Positions 25,021 to 38,440 of a DNA stretch of 64,000 nt are shown here, one piece after another (position 1 is the first letter of the stretch; each line of letters begins with the position of its first letter). This DNA comes from Bombus terrestris. Taxonomy: Eukaryota > Arthropoda > Insecta > Hymenoptera > Apidae. The translations under genes and the position numbers were made by a program. Under the pieces are notes generated by a model. It worked only from the letters and a program-made list of their open reading frames with translations, was not told the origin of the DNA and did no database searches. The stretch spans positions 3,038,001 through 3,102,000 of the forward strand of contig NC_063270.1 of the NCBI RefSeq assembly GCF_910591885.1, read 5' to 3'.

Positions 25021-25075
25021 CTTAAAGTCACGGTAACTTTCTATTTTGTTAAGGAGAAGATCGCAAACAAAATTG
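25011..25075 (+). repeat. 65-base direct repeat, copy 2
   Basis: This is the second copy of the unit at 23148-23212, differing at one base. It abuts a palindrome on its left. The high identity suggests a recent duplication or a young mobile fragment. Confidence 0.9.
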
Positions 25076-28000
25076 ATATTTTGGACCTTGATATTTCATC
25101 GCAAATGTTCATGTCCTATTACAATGCTGCAACGAACATTCAAAAATATTTATATAAAAATATAAATACATCATGCTATTACACGAACACTGTACTATAT
25201 TGTTACGTATGTGTTATTTGTTTCATTTTTAGGAAGAATATTTCCCAAATAACTCTTTCGATAAATTTAAAAAGTATCAAAGCCTTAAATAATTTAAAAG
25301 GAAATGGACAATGAATAGATAGAATGAAATTTTGTATTACTTTAATATTCAAAGTGTGTGCATCTTTTAATAAAGAATGAAATTTTTAAGCTTCGCCCTC
25401 CTTTATAGAAAAATTTGCTGGCAAATAATGTTCGTACTAGTACTATATCAAGTTTATTATCTATCTTTACAAAGAAAAGAAACGAACAGGGAAAAAGACT
25501 TGTCCATTATTATAGCACTTTTGTATCTTCGCGTATAATTTCTCTTGGAAGAGGAAATGTAAAAAGGGCGTTGTTTCTTTCAAGAAAGCTTCTCATTTTC
25601 CTTCGCAAATGTCTCCACTAGGAACAATTTCTAAATTAATTAAAAAACGTAGTGTATTATCTAATTTTTGTTTGTTGTCAGATATTTATGGGAAGACGAT
25701 AAAAAAGTTGATATGTACTGTTGTATTTCATAAATGTCATAAAGTGGCATATATGTTATGTATTAATAAACATTTAATTAACGATCATTTACACAACAAG
25801 ATTTATATACTTAATAAAGTACTTAATAAGGTACTCATTACCACCAAACGATCGATGAGGCTTTCACTTCGTAAATAAAGCAAAACAGGTATTTTTTATA
25901 AGAATAAGATAGTTATTGCTCTATTGAAGATTATGCCAAAGAATAGGCTAAGAAATAACTTCATATAATAAATATACCTTGTTATAGAACAAGACTTTTT
26001 CGCTATGAGAGCTAAAATATGTTAACAGAAAAGTAATTTCTAGCAAGTACTTTAGAAATTAGCCCTTTACTAATGAACGTCTCATGGATACAATAATGTT
26101 GCAAACGATTATAACTGATTCTTTTAAAAGATAATAAACATATACATTATCCTGGTCTTGTCTGTCGTGTTAAAATACTATACAATAGGTCGCAATAGGA
26201 TAAATAAAGAATCGTGTTCTTTTCCCTATTCGTTTTCCCTTTCAACAACACTTCTGTTAACATTACCTAGTCACACACGTAAAAATATAACAATCCTCCC
26301 TCCAGTCGCATAATACACCTTTACCTGTAGCATCATCCGAACATAGCTACATACAAACTGTATTTATAAATAAATCAAGACATCAATATTCAAAGGCTTA
26401 TAAGAAAAGTTTCTTTCGTAAGCCACAAGCATGAGTGAATGTAAATAAAGAAACGGTATGTGAGAAGGATTGTTCGCATTCATGTGGAAATTCAAAACGC
26501 AAATACACGGAATATATGAAGGGAACAATAATTATCCAGTGATGCATAGTTCTGTAGGAGTGATAGTAATTTCAAACTGATGACCGGGTTGCAGAGATCG
26601 CGATCCGCCATTATGACCCGTCAAGTCTGTAGCGGAGGAACTCGTGGTATTATGCGTTCGATCGCGACCGACTGTTATCTATTGGGAACGCTGCGCCGAG
26701 TGCCTTTTTCCAATCCAATTGACTAGTTATGGTTGCGTCATTGAAAGAATGAAATACCGAGCTCTATGTTTTCCTCTGTGATATCATGAAAGATGATAAT
26801 ACCTCCGTTGAAAATTGATTAATTTTCTATATGTAAGTATTATGAATCCTGGTTCTCTTTAGAGAGTCTAAAGGACTTTACTCAAAGGATAGATCTGCAT
26901 TTTATATTGATATAACTCTTTCTTTTAGCGTTTATTTCATCGATGGATATGCCGATGATTATATATAAAGAAACGTTTTGACAGTAATTAGAATCACATA
27001 TGAAGATCTCGTTAAAAGTAAAAAATAAGATTAATCGTTTAAAAAATTACCCACGTCTTAATACAATGAAATGTTAAAAGAAACTGAATATCAAACGTTT
27101 AAAAAATCATGAACATTAAAAAACGAATGAATATCTGAATGGAATACAGGGACATCACTCTCATTTCCACTTTTCGACAGAAACGGAAAAAATGAACTAA
27201 TCGTATGATCGTTAATGAGAAAAATGCCATTTACTTTCTTTATTGGAAAAAAGGCTAAATGGAAAAACTTTTTACATATTTCGGCGGATGTGTACCTACT
27301 ATCCGGCGCTCGAGTGTGATTCAAAGAGATGAGACAACTGACGAGAGAGGAGATGAAAGAAAATCGTGCCAAGCCTCTTTGTGCTTTGTTCTGGTTGCTC
27401 TATGATAACACTGGAACATTCAAGGAATTTTTAAATTCTATAAAACTAATGTCGCGCCAATTTGCGAACGTTTGAAGCAAAATAAATGATTTACGACGTA
27501 AGAAAGTTTGCGAAAGAAATTGAAATTAAAACCACCGATTCAGCCTGTTTCACAAATCTTTCTATGGCGGAGATAATGGTGTAGCATTGTTGTAAAAAGT
27601 AAACGAACACGAATGCATGCTATAAAAATGTGACGATATTAATTTAAATCTCTGCAAAAATGTTTAACTTTTGCATAGAAAATGTTACTATTGTTAAGAA
27701 AGATAGAATTACTTTCTATTGAAAACATTATAAAATATTATAAAAATGATAATACAGGAAAAGAATACCCTTTTTCATCTTTTTCTTTATCTTCCGTTTA
27801 ATCATTTACTTAATTGATACAACTCTGCAGGAGTACCATAAAAATAAATCTTCCATGCTGCTTGAAACATTTAACCGGGATTAAATAAGACGGTTTATAG
27901 CCATTGAAAAAGGCGTTTCAACAAACTCTGTTTCAAAGTATAATAGCATGTAAATCTATGAATATGTATTTTCTCACGAACGTCTCGCGGCCGTACGCAA

Positions 28001-29375
28001 AACAGTTTATGGGTGCATTTTTTTAAAAGTTATACAATGATCGATTCTTAATTTTTGTTCGAAATAAATTTAATATGGTAATAAAAATCATTCAATTAAG
28101 AAACCGTGCTAATAAGGATAATAGAAACTGAGCAGAATTAATTATGATAAAATACAAGGCAAAGAATAGGAAATTGTAAAAGCAGATTATTATATTATAA
28201 TATTATATATATAATATATAATAATATTATATTATTATTATATTATAATAGACTAACTGAATGATCCTACTGGAATATTCAAGTGTCGAGGTACTCTGAT
28301 AAACGTACTTACATTAGGTATAATAAGGGATCTAGGTAAAAATGCAAAAGCGATGATACTAATAAATTTATTCTCACATCACTTCATAAATTTTGAATTG
28401 TAAAATTTTATCGGTCAAAGAACAAAAGTTTCCTTTCTCGGCTATGAATGGGGAATGAATCTCTCAGGTTCGTTTATAGCGGACATCGAAAGTTAATCCG
28501 TTGTAATTTTCTCGGAAGTCGACGGATCCGGATTTTAGCAAGTCCAACCGAAACATATTTCTATAGAACGCAAGTTTACAGAGGCAGGCGACTTATTAGC
28601 TTGCAAGAGTTCAACTCTCATCTAATTGCTATTCAAAGGATTGTACGAAGGAAGACAACCGAGAACAAAGTTTCACGTTGGGCCGCAGGCGATTCCCAAA
28701 CCGATGGAAAATTATTAAGCCCTAACCGACATTGTTCTTGACGGGTGCGTGCCTGCACCAAGTCCAATAATTAGACTCGTCTTCATAGAAAATTCCTCCC
28801 TATAAGTTGCTTTTGATTTTTGACAAGTTGCCACGCATCCGCTAAATGGAACAACTCTATAGGAACTTTACTAGTGATACGATGACAACGAAATCCGCTT
28901 AATCGAGGCAACTATTTTGCAAAATCGGTTATATCGATTTTGTAACTGTATCTGATGATAAAGACAACATTCGGTTAACCGTAATCGATACAGATCGAAA
29001 GATCGAAACGAGGAAAAATATTTCTCGTGATAGGTTTGACACGACAACTCGAACGATCGAACGTTCACGTAATTAATTAAACAGAACTAATTGGAAGTTG
29101 TACTTTACTTACACGAACATCCTCGAGTAGCCACGGAATCGTTTAACTATTAAACGAAGTTCTCGAGTATTCGAGATCTACGGACGTAGAGTGTGATTTT
29201 AAGTAACGGCCCTTCCTGGCTAAAAGCTCGGAACCTCCGAAAAGCCTTTAAACTTTAAAGCCAACTTTCGGAGTATGCAACGAGATCATCATTCCTTTCT
29301 GCTTTGCTTACAACGTGTAAGTTGCGTTATATAGTCAGAAAGTCATGAAGTGGTATTAAATTTAATGTAAACTTG
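25076..29375. other. AT-rich non-coding stretch
   Basis: No recognised gene. A slightly G+C-richer stretch at about 26580-26720 and a 97-codon + frame at 28448-28741 are not recognisable. An AT microsatellite lies at 28187-28250. Confidence 0.5.
28187..28250. repeat. AT/ATT microsatellite with self-complementary units
   Basis: This is 64 bases of only A and T built from TTATA, ATTATAT and ATAATATT units. It can fold on itself. Such tracts are common in AT-rich insect genomes. Confidence 0.85.
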
Positions 29376-30205
29376 TATGCCACATATATAGAAGAATGCA
29401 AGATAATAGAAATAAAAGAAAAAACATTAAAAAGAGCAGCAAGATATGAAGAGAAAGCCCTAGAATCAAAAAAGGAATTAGTAAAGAAGTGTATAAAGGA
29501 AAGAGAGAAAAACTGGGGAAATGGCCATGAAGGGAAAAGAGCAAGAAAGAGAAAGAAGGGATTAGAAGAGGTGAGAAAGGGAGGGACGCAGATAGAAGCA
29601 AGAGAGAAGCAAAAGGAAGGGGGAAAAGGATAAGGAAATCCAAATATAATATACACTACGGAAATATAGCCAAAGAAAAATTACCAAAGTACCTAGAAGG
29701 AAGGATGAAGTGGAAAGACAGAAGAATACTGGCAAGATTCAAATGTGGAAACGAGACCAAAGCAAGGGAATACCGGAAGGAAGAGGGAGAGAAAAGATGC
29801 AGACTATTTAAAAGGAATGAAGAAGACCTGAGGCATGTAATAGAAGAATGCGAAATAACGGGAGGACCAAAGGACATGGGAAAAACACTAAATGAGACGG
29901 GAGAAGGTTTAGCAGAACTGAAAGCAATAATAGAGAAGAGAAACGACAGGAAGGATGCACAGCAAGGAGACTAAAGCCCAAAGTTGCAATAGTTTTTAGT
30001 CATTAGTGGTTAATTTGTAGTTCCTAGTTTTAGTTTTTAAAGATAGAATAATTAAGGGAGTGCAAGAGAATTAGAGTGGAAAAGAGGGAAGGTAGACATA
30101 TAAGAAGAGAAATAGACATAAGAGATGTAAAAACGAAAGTTCGTCCAAAGCCAAAAGGCACGGACTAAGCAATAATAAATAAAAATAAATAATATATGTC
30201 ACATA
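29376..30205 (+). mobile_element. 3' end of a non-LTR retrotransposon (third LINE family)
   Basis: Two adjoining frames (29373-29633 and 29705-29974) encode a Lys/Arg/Glu-rich stretch followed by RILARFKCGNE and a degenerate CRLF..H..EEC cluster. This is the cysteine/histidine tail common at the end of hymenopteran LINE ORF2 proteins; the second Cys is Phe here. About 200 bases of untranslated sequence follow, ending at GGCACGGACTAAG and an AATAAATAAA-type tail near 30168-30194. TATGCCACATA (29376-29386) and TATGTCACATA (30195-30205) are a likely target-site duplication with one mismatch. The copy is strongly 5'-truncated. Confidence 0.75.
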
Positions 30206-32337
30206 ATGGCGAAAAGTAGAGGAATTAAACAAATTTTTATTTCTTTTTTCATATCTTATCGCGGAGATCTTTAATAAACTCGCACCTATCCATATATGTA
30301 TATATATACTACATACCTACCATATTTTCAATCGCAAAATAGGCTGCCATAAATCTTTTCCCCTCATAACCTTCCATTTATAACCATTCCGAAAATTCAT
30401 GCTTCATCCCTTCTGATGAATTTAAAGCCTTCTGATATTAGAAATTTCGTAATAAACCGTGAAAATTACTTTGTAGAAGTCGGAAAGGAATTAAGAACAA
30501 AAATAATCGAGGAAGTGAAGGAAGAAAAACCAAAGACACGGTGTATTATTCGTAATTAAATCCATTATCAATGACAATTTTAACCGACACCCTAACCCTT
30601 GCCCTCTTTATATCATCCAACACCAATCTGTCAAATTATCTTACGATCCTACCGCTTGATGAATAACGCTCGAATACTAAAGTTCCACACAGTTTTTTCT
30701 CTCTCTCTGCGCAAACGAAATCATTGGTTATAGCGGAAAGTACGAATGATACGAAAAGCCTTTTCACACGAACGTAGCTGCTAAGTCTATGAAGACGAAC
30801 GAGAGAAAGAGGAGAGAGATGATAGAGAAGGATGGCTTAATAAGAAGTCGAATGCAAATACGTTCGCGTAATTACGATCTACATGTTTATAAACCTCCTT
30901 TGTATGTGATGTGGCTTCTTTTTACCCTCTCCCTAGCTGTTTCGAGACCCGCTCGAGCCCTTGTTATCCAGGTCTCGCGCTGTGACGTCAGACCCACTTG
31001 GGTTCGTTATAATTAAGCCTAAATTTAGTCGGTGCGACGATAATTGAGCATACAGTTTGCGAAGAACAAGCCGTGATGAAGAGAAAATGCACGAAATTAT
31101 GGGAACGTCTCGTTTTACTGACTCGAATTCATCATGGTGATTTTGTTTGCGTAGCACGATCAAGTCGTGGATGGATGATTCTAGTGCGGAAAGGATTGCT
31201 ATGAGTATCTTGAATAATCGAGGTTTCGTTGAGGAAATATCGTAAATGAGAAGAATTTGAAAAATTGGTATTCGTAACAATATTGAAAAGGAAAAACTGA
31301 AGCGAATACCATAGAGAAAACTAGAAATGCGATACAGAAAGATAGAACATTTAAGTTGATAGTTATATAATAGAAATAAAATTGATCTTTATTGCCATGT
31401 TTAATAATTCGTAATAAAATTAGATCGTAGATCGTAGATAAATTGTATTCATCAACTAAATATATTAAAATTGCTTTTTTTAAGATTATATAAATTGCAA
31501 TTTTCTAACTTAAAAGAGACTTAAATTTTATCTTTCCTTATATCAAAAGTGAAATACTTATTTAAAAATTTTTCTCTTCGAAGATCTACTCGTTTAGCAA
31601 TTTTTTTTAAAAGATGAATTTTAAAGAGTAAATTTTGTCATAAAAAATTTTGTGTGTTTTGGCAGTAAAAGAGATGCTCGGTATGCCATGAAACGTATTT
31701 GCTAACTATAACTGTATATGATTTCCGTAATATTTTATACCACGATGAAAGAAACGCAAAAATTTGGTAATACGACAAATAATATTTCCGACATCGAATT
31801 TCACCGAAATTCACATTGCTTTATACATTTAACAGTTTACTTTTAAGTAAATTAATAAAAAGATGAACTCAAGGTATTATTCTCATTTAAAGATAAAGAG
31901 GTAATTTTACAAACAAGTTAAAGTCGAAAGAAACGTGACGTGTATTCTCTCTTCTTACGCTTATTTGCAATTACAAATTTACACCAATTTGAATCTTCTT
32001 GTTTTAAACAAAATAAGTATTTCGTATATTTTCTATTTTCTTTAACTTTACTGTCTGAAATTTGTCTGTCCTCAATTATTTTAAAGGTATAGCTTCGCCT
32101 AGCACAAAACAAATGTCACAATTTCTTTCGGTATAGCTTTTTCAAGCGAATTTGGTAGTAGTTAATATTTAGAGAACAATCTAGCAAGCTATAACGCAAA
32201 CACGTGTTCATGCAATCGAACTTTTGACATATAGTCGTTAACAAACATTAACCAACAACACAACGCGTAATCTCAACAAACATGCTTCTATTTACAATAG
32301 CAAATCTATACATCAACGTTGCAATCTATTGTTTCAG
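30206..32337. other. Non-coding stretch before the IQ-motif exon
   Basis: Mostly AT-rich and probably intron of the IQ-motif gene. It contains a perfect CRE-type palindrome TGACGTCA at 30983-30990. No upstream coding exon of the IQ gene could be recognised. Confidence 0.5.
30983..30990. promoter_or_regulatory. CRE-like palindrome
   Basis: TGACGTCA is the full CREB/ATF consensus. It lies in a local G+C-richer patch upstream of the IQ-motif exon. One 8-base site is expected by chance about once per 65 kb, so significance is low. Confidence 0.25.
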
Positions 32338-32487
32338 GCGAAGGACGCCGTGAACGAGCTTGAGGGTATCGATCTCACGGATCCTGATCTACACAAGGCA
32401 GCGACGAAGATCCAAGCAAGCTTCCGAGGTCACAAGGTCCGCCAAGAAGTGTTATCGAATCCTGCGCACGATGCGCCTAAAAATTAA
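32338..32487 (+). CDS. igl: Terminal coding exon of a GAP-43/neurogranin-type IQ-motif protein (igloo-like)
   Basis: After an acceptor (TTGTTTCAG, ending 32337) the exon reads 49 codons to TAA at 32485-32487. Residues 23-35 are TKIQASFRGHKVR, a complete IQ motif (IQxxxRGxxxR) identical in its core to the calmodulin-binding and PKC-site segment of GAP-43 and neurogranin; Ser28 sits at the PKC serine of those proteins. It is preceded by an acidic IDLTDPDLHK segment. In flies, igloo has this type of motif and binds calmodulin in neurons. Which orthologue this is remains inferred, since upstream exons lie outside the window or are unrecognised. Initial phase 0 is assumed. The open reading through the splice acceptor and the conserved motif make an exon very likely. 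Confidence 0.75.
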   Translation, partial: AKDAVNELEGIDLTDPDLHKAATKIQASFRGHKVRQEVLSNPAHDAPKN

Positions 32488-35400
32488 GGATGAGATTGGA
32501 GTGTTGATTTTTAAAAATCAGATCGCCGATAGTATGCCCGATATAAAACTAAGAACGAAGATGGAAAAAAGAGACAAAAAATACAAACATAAAAGAAAGA
32601 TAAGTCGAACAATCAAAACATAAGCAGTAAATCGGGCTTCGTCTTTGCTTTTTCATTTGTCGCTGAGTCGAATCCGCTTCATTCTGCGGCACGATTACTC
32701 CGAATTGTTCCGCTGTGATTTGTTTAAAACTGAGCTTGTAAGTTCGCATAAATCTTCAAACACGGATAATCCGCGTCAAACAATTTTCCATCCGAATTCG
32801 TACTTACGTATCTTTCGCCCTTTTGGAAATATGGTATTCCAAATATATGGATATTATTTATTCTGGTTATACATGATTTTCAATTTCTATATTGAAGATT
32901 CATTGAATTCGCATTAAGCACACCCGCCTATTTCAGGCTAGTATGCTTATTGTTTAATATTTTAAAATACATGCTATAATATATATATATTATATGCTAT
33001 CAACATCCTTGTTATTCACATTTCGTCGAGATACGAATCTTAATAGTTGAAGGAACAAATTGAAGAAAACGGACAAGTCGATAAAAAGACCACGCTACTT
33101 ATAATAGCGAGCATAGCATATAATAACACGTTGAATTGAATCGCGGTCAAGCATGAATGAAATACACTTATTTTAGTAGAAGAAGACTGTTTGAGCTTCA
33201 CCCACTGGTTGGCCAAAAGAATGATCGAAAAGGAGCTAGACAAAACTAAAGAAACGCAGTGGGAAATTAATTGGCTGGATAGCCGAGCGAAGCCAGCAGC
33301 CTTTTCATAAATTCGAAGCGCGAATAAAGGAGCGCAGCGGGTGAGTGCGTTTCTTCGAGCAGATCCAATTACGTGGATCGATTTAATCGCTCGGCCGCGT
33401 ATTCAATATTTCAGTGCGGAAGTTTTCGTTTAATCAACCGATACGTGAGACTCGTGCGTTCAAGATGAACACGGTGAACGCTCGATAAATTTGCCAGTCC
33501 GTTGTTAATGCGAAATTTATTGGCAATCGAAAAAGCTTGGAAAGGATTATTTGCGATAGCGAGCGCCAATATATGTACGTATGGAAGCTGATTCAAAATT
33601 TCGACAATAGATTGCACGGGTCGCGATGCACGCGCTACCACCGCATTTTCTTCCTCCCTTGTATAATTTTACCGTACGAGAACTACCGTCGAGACTCGAC
33701 GACTCGGCCATTCGTATCGGACGTTCCTCTTTTATGTTGTACACTGTACACCATGAAGATTCGCAAATGAAAACAGCGAAAGATTACAAACACCGAATAA
33801 TTAAAATGTCATCCGACCACATACTCGATACGTGAAATCACGAGTCTGCTCGCCATAGGAGAGTAGAGTCGTGTTGTTCCTTGCAAAAGTGAATTAATTC
33901 GAAAAAATACGGCACGAACATAATAGCAGCTGCAATCTTTGATAATCAATCGAAAGTCGATTGTATCTTTCTCTTTTCTAGTGTATACTGTAATATCGTT
34001 CACATCGATAAATTTAATTTCGCGCTATAGCAAGTCGATTGAATTCGTTGATCATATTGTAACGCTTAATGTAAATCCAACCAGATATAAAGAAATATAT
34101 GTACATAATGATGTTACGAATATGAAAACAATAGAGAATTATTGGTCGGAAATTATCCCCTGGTAAAGCGCATGCCTGAGCAAACAACATGTTTAATCGA
34201 TAAACGTGTCGTCCAAATTACATTGCTCTAACTTTAAGGATGTCCATACCGTTATGTTTAACTGCGAGTTATTTTTCAAACACCAAATGCAAATATTTTT
34301 ACGTGTTTAGATCGTATATTACGACACACAATTATGGATATATGTACACATACATACACGCAGATGCTTTTGCAACCCCGTAGACGCAATAATTCGACGA
34401 CAAAGAGGTTACAACGCTCCAGTCGAACTGCCATGTAACGGGAGCGCGTTTCATATCATTCTATTCTCATCTAGTTCGTGGTTTTTATTTTTTCGGATTT
34501 GTTTCAATTCGAGCCGATCGGTAGAAGAGTAATACGTTGTTTTTAGCAGGCCTAAAAACATTACAAAGCTTTTTACAATCGTTACGAGTACACGTGCAAA
34601 CTTTCTTCAAATTCCCGATGATTGTCGATTTTCGATCTATTTGGTTATTAATGAAAGACATAAAAATCGATATTAAGAAATACATGGTAATTTGTTCGAC
34701 AAAGAATATTTTTTGATTTTAAAAATGAGAAAATGATAACGCACCGTTCAAAATGATTAAACAATTTACCGGTGTAGCCGATCATAATTTAACGAAATAC
34801 TTAATGTTTTGCAAATTCTCTTTAAATACAGATAAAAGTATTATATCAAGCACGCTGTGCGTTTACTTACATTTAATGTTATCTTTGATTTGTTGTGGGT
34901 AATTGGTCAGATCAAGGACTTTTTGAACAGAACACCTTTTACCTGAAATATATATGTATAATTATATATGTTACCTAAAAAATAAGTGCGCAGCGTTGAA
35001 ATACTATTATTATTATTATGAAGTACAACGTTTATTGTGATAAAAATTTTACAAAATATTCTTTTAAAAATTTAAGCATTTTTCTTTAACTTTGTTATGG
35101 ATCTTTATCTAAGGATAATTCAAATATTTAATATTATTTCAACTATTATTGTAATTATTAAATCCAACTATGCTCTCTTTGTTTCACGTTATTAACCACG
35201 GGTGAAATAAAGAAAAACCTTTCGTACAACTATCGAGCGGCTTCATTATGCATATACTCACGTTCCTGGAATTATTGCATAATTTATGACGCACTGAGTT
35301 GACCATGATAACATTAAATGTTCAGTAGGAACTGCTATCGTTTTATCAGTTTCATTAACGACCTAACTGTTGACTTTGGTTGTCGTTTATTTCTCCTGTA

Positions 35401-37400
35401 AATATTTTCGATATGCGTCACCGATTCTTGTCATGCATTGTCACGTATCATAACGTTTCTAACGGATATTGCGCAAAACATGATTGTATTTTCGGAAAAT
35501 AACTCAATTATGTACGTGTACATGCACGATTAATATTATTAATACTTGGAAACACATGTTACACAAATTTTTGCACTTGTCTCTGATAATCGTGAAAAGT
35601 TATTGAGAAATTGTTATATATAGTAGTAAGCAAATTTTAGACGCTACGCCGAAATAAAAAAATTAAGTACGGTTTAAGAAACGTAGAATTCCGCAAAGAG
35701 CTCGATTCTATACAGTATTCTCATACTGAAATGCACACTATGAACAAAATGTGAATACTATACGGTTATCATATATATACAGTTATTGTATTATTAGTAA
35801 TCATTTTGTTGAAGGAACGAATCTCTAAAATTTCTCTTCGTAGATATCAAAGAACTCTTACACTTGTCATTGTATATGTGAAAAATATTTATCAATAACT
35901 TATAACTTCTACTTCATAATTATATTGTTTTCATTTATCTGTTAACCTAATAATTGACAAAAAAAGGATTGAAAATTTTAAATCACGTTTTCCAACTTTC
36001 TCGCGTGTAATTCAACATTTTCAAATATCGTTCATGCTTTATCGATTCCAATTCTCTTGCATTTTCACGTTACCTCATAGGATACAACTGATCGCTTCTA
36101 GAAAGCTGGTGAAAATATTGTTATCGATGAAAATGTCTATGAAAGTCAGCGTATGGTCGATGATTAACCAATCGGACATTCAAATCATGATCCATATACT
36201 TGTTTAATTTAGTTCTGTTCGCGAATAACCAAACAGGAAATTTGACATTTAAAATTTGAAAGCCGATTCACACTGTGTCCTATCGAGTCTCGGTAACGAC
36301 GCTAGAAATCTATATAGAGAACGATCTAATATATTAAATCTATTTATAATATTATATTCCTGTTATAATAATATTTGTATGCTACACCAACTAAGAAGCT
36401 CCTGTACGAATATTATTATAATCAACACTGACATTCTATACATATACATATATTAATACTATTAATATATTGTGTTTATATTATATGTTATATGTGTATA
36501 ATAATATTAATATTGTCGAATATATAAATATTTATGATGTCCGTCAATGACATGATACGGCAATTGCATTTTTATTATCGCCGTCTAGTGGGGATCGGCT
36601 TTATATTTTCACAAAGAATTATCATTCGTTTACAGAGAAATTCATTTTTTGATATTTCAACTAAAGAAATAAATATATTATAAATACTTTTTTAAACCGA
36701 GAATGAATAGTGCAAAGTTGAAGTTGGGCATTCTACAACGTTGCGTATTCAAATACGAAAATTATATATTTCCAGGATAGAATTTCTCTTGGAAGCAAAT
36801 ACACGGACAAATGATGGATAACTTTATTTGCTCTAAGCAAAATTCTGGTGTAAGAAAATTCATATTATCGAAGAATGATTAAAAATTTTTTAATATCTTG
36901 AAGCTTCTGTAGTTGCAAAGGTATTTCTCGCTGCGTATGGTGCGCGATTATGAGGTCAAGAATTAACGGAGAAGGTTATTGTAATAAATTATAGGCATTT
37001 TCTTCGGTATATGACGTTACCACACAGATATAGATTAGTAACGCACAAGATGTTGCGAGAAATTATATTGTAAGGATGTAACAAACAATTGTAATGTTTA
37101 AACGAGCAGTATCATACATGTAATCTGTTTGTTTAAAATAAATACCCATTAAGTGTACAAACAATTCCGACCTGAAGAATTAATAGAAATACACCTTTAA
37201 ATAAATTAATCGTTTTGGATAGTTTAATAACTCTTTTCTGTTCTCAGTTGATTATTCATATCCTGATAATTTATACATGGAAAATGTGCACTATCGGGAA
37301 TACAAAATAAATCTTTTCTTAAATAAAAACTAAAATTGAGTGAAGTTGATTGTCATGGTACATATTCCTTGAATTATATACTTTCATAGCGAATGTCAGA
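32488..37400. other. Likely 3' UTR of the IQ gene, then non-coding DNA
   Basis: The first few hundred bases presumably are 3' untranslated sequence. No clear AATAAA lies close by; one is at about 33317. A strong donor-like GTGAGT follows GCAGCGG near 33340 without a supported exon. The rest is AT-rich with TA-rich palindromes near 32976, 36430-36530 and 37500. Confidence 0.45.
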
Positions 37401-37415
37401 TGGCACTGTAGTTGC

Positions 37416-37422
37416 TATAAAG
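37416..37422 (+). promoter_or_regulatory. Possible TATA box of ZMAT5
   Basis: TATAAAG lies 162 bases before the ZMAT5 start codon, with TTAGTTC about 30 bases downstream as a possible initiator. The 5' untranslated region would be about 130 bases and includes an AT palindromic tract at about 37490-37560. Confidence 0.35.
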
Positions 37423-37577
37423 TTTGTTTACTTCGTTCTCGTAATACTTAGTTCGTCGTAGCAGCTCGTAGTAGTAAGTACAAATTATTCTGTTGATATT
37501 ATTAATATTATACTATATTATAATATTAATATTAATAATATTATATTATAATGTAGTACTTAAAGTTTCAGCCAACA

Positions 37578-38296
37578 ATGGGTAGAAGATACTATTGCGA
37601 GTATTGTGACAGATCCTTTAAGGATGACCCAGAAGCCAGAAAAAAACATCTTTCGAGTTTACAACATACAAAAAATCGCGCAGATCATTATAATATGTTC
37701 AAAGGTAAATATCTAGTAATACTTTATCGATAAAATATTTAAAACATATGAAATTAAGTATAACTTGCTAATCATAACCTCAAAGTCGTTACACATTCGT
37801 TACGATTATAAAAATATTTTTATTTATTATTCTCTATAGATCCAGAAGCTATATTAAAAGAAGAAAGCGCAAAGATACCATGCAAATGGTATTTAAGTGG
37901 TGGTGATTGCGCATTTGGCCTTGGTTGTAGATATTCCCACTATACTCCTCCTATGATATGGGAACTTCAACGACTGGGTAATAATCATAATAATTGAAAG
38001 TAAATGTAAAAAGAATACTATACCGCATACTATATAACCATTATTTATTATTTATAGTTGCTATGAAACATCAATCAAAACTGAATGTGGCGCTTGAAAA
38101 TGGTTGGCCAAGTACTGACGATATAATCAAAGAATATTTTGAGAATGCTACAAGTACAAGCGATGCAGATGATTTTATTTATCCTGTTTGGCCTAGACCG
38201 TTGGAATTACAGAATTGTTCCATGTTGCCACCATCATTATGGCCTATCACACCAGAAAGCTTAGCAAATACTAAAACTTTCAAGGAATGGGGTTAA
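37578..38296 (+). CDS. ZMAT5: ZMAT5, U11/U12 small nuclear ribonucleoprotein 20 kDa protein (three exons)
   Basis: Exons are 37578-37704, 37840-37977 and 38058-38296, joined by GT-AG introns of 135 and 80 bases. The product is 167 residues, against about 170 in human. Residues 1-30 form a U1-type C2H2 zinc finger (MGRRYYCEYCDRSF start; Cys7, Cys10, His24, His30). Residues about 57-76 form a CCCH finger with exact C-x8-C-x5-C-x3-H spacing. The acidic C-terminal part ends in the conserved-looking WP-rich tail with LPPSLWPIT. The family is part of the U11/U12 di-snRNP and helps recognise minor (U12-type) introns in the nucleus. The start is the first ATG, gives the family's canonical N-terminus, and has context CAACAATGG. 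It is intact, with no stops. Two AATAAA signals follow at 38421 and 38435. Confidence 0.95.
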
Positions 38297-38420
38297 AAAC
38301 ATAAGAAGCATAGGATTCTTTTTTAAATTGAATTAAATTGTAGTTTGATTGCAATCTCAACTTGATACATATAAATAATTCAAAATGTACTTTCCTTTTC
38401 AAAGGATCAAATTTATCGTA

Positions 38421-38440
38421 AATAAATTGATATAAATAAA
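38421..38440 (+). terminator. Polyadenylation signals of ZMAT5
   Basis: AATAAA occurs at 38421-38426 and again at 38435-38440, 125-140 bases past the stop codon. These are plausible cleavage signals. Confidence 0.6.

Noticed and set aside
29327..29656. 109-codon - frame rich in Phe, Ser and Leu resembling a membrane protein
   Set aside because: It is the antisense shadow of the purine-rich LINE coding strand at 29373-29633.
33330..33350. Donor-like GCAGCGG/GTGAGT as the end of an exon
   Set aside because: No acceptor, initiator or supported open frame upstream. A single donor match is expected by chance.
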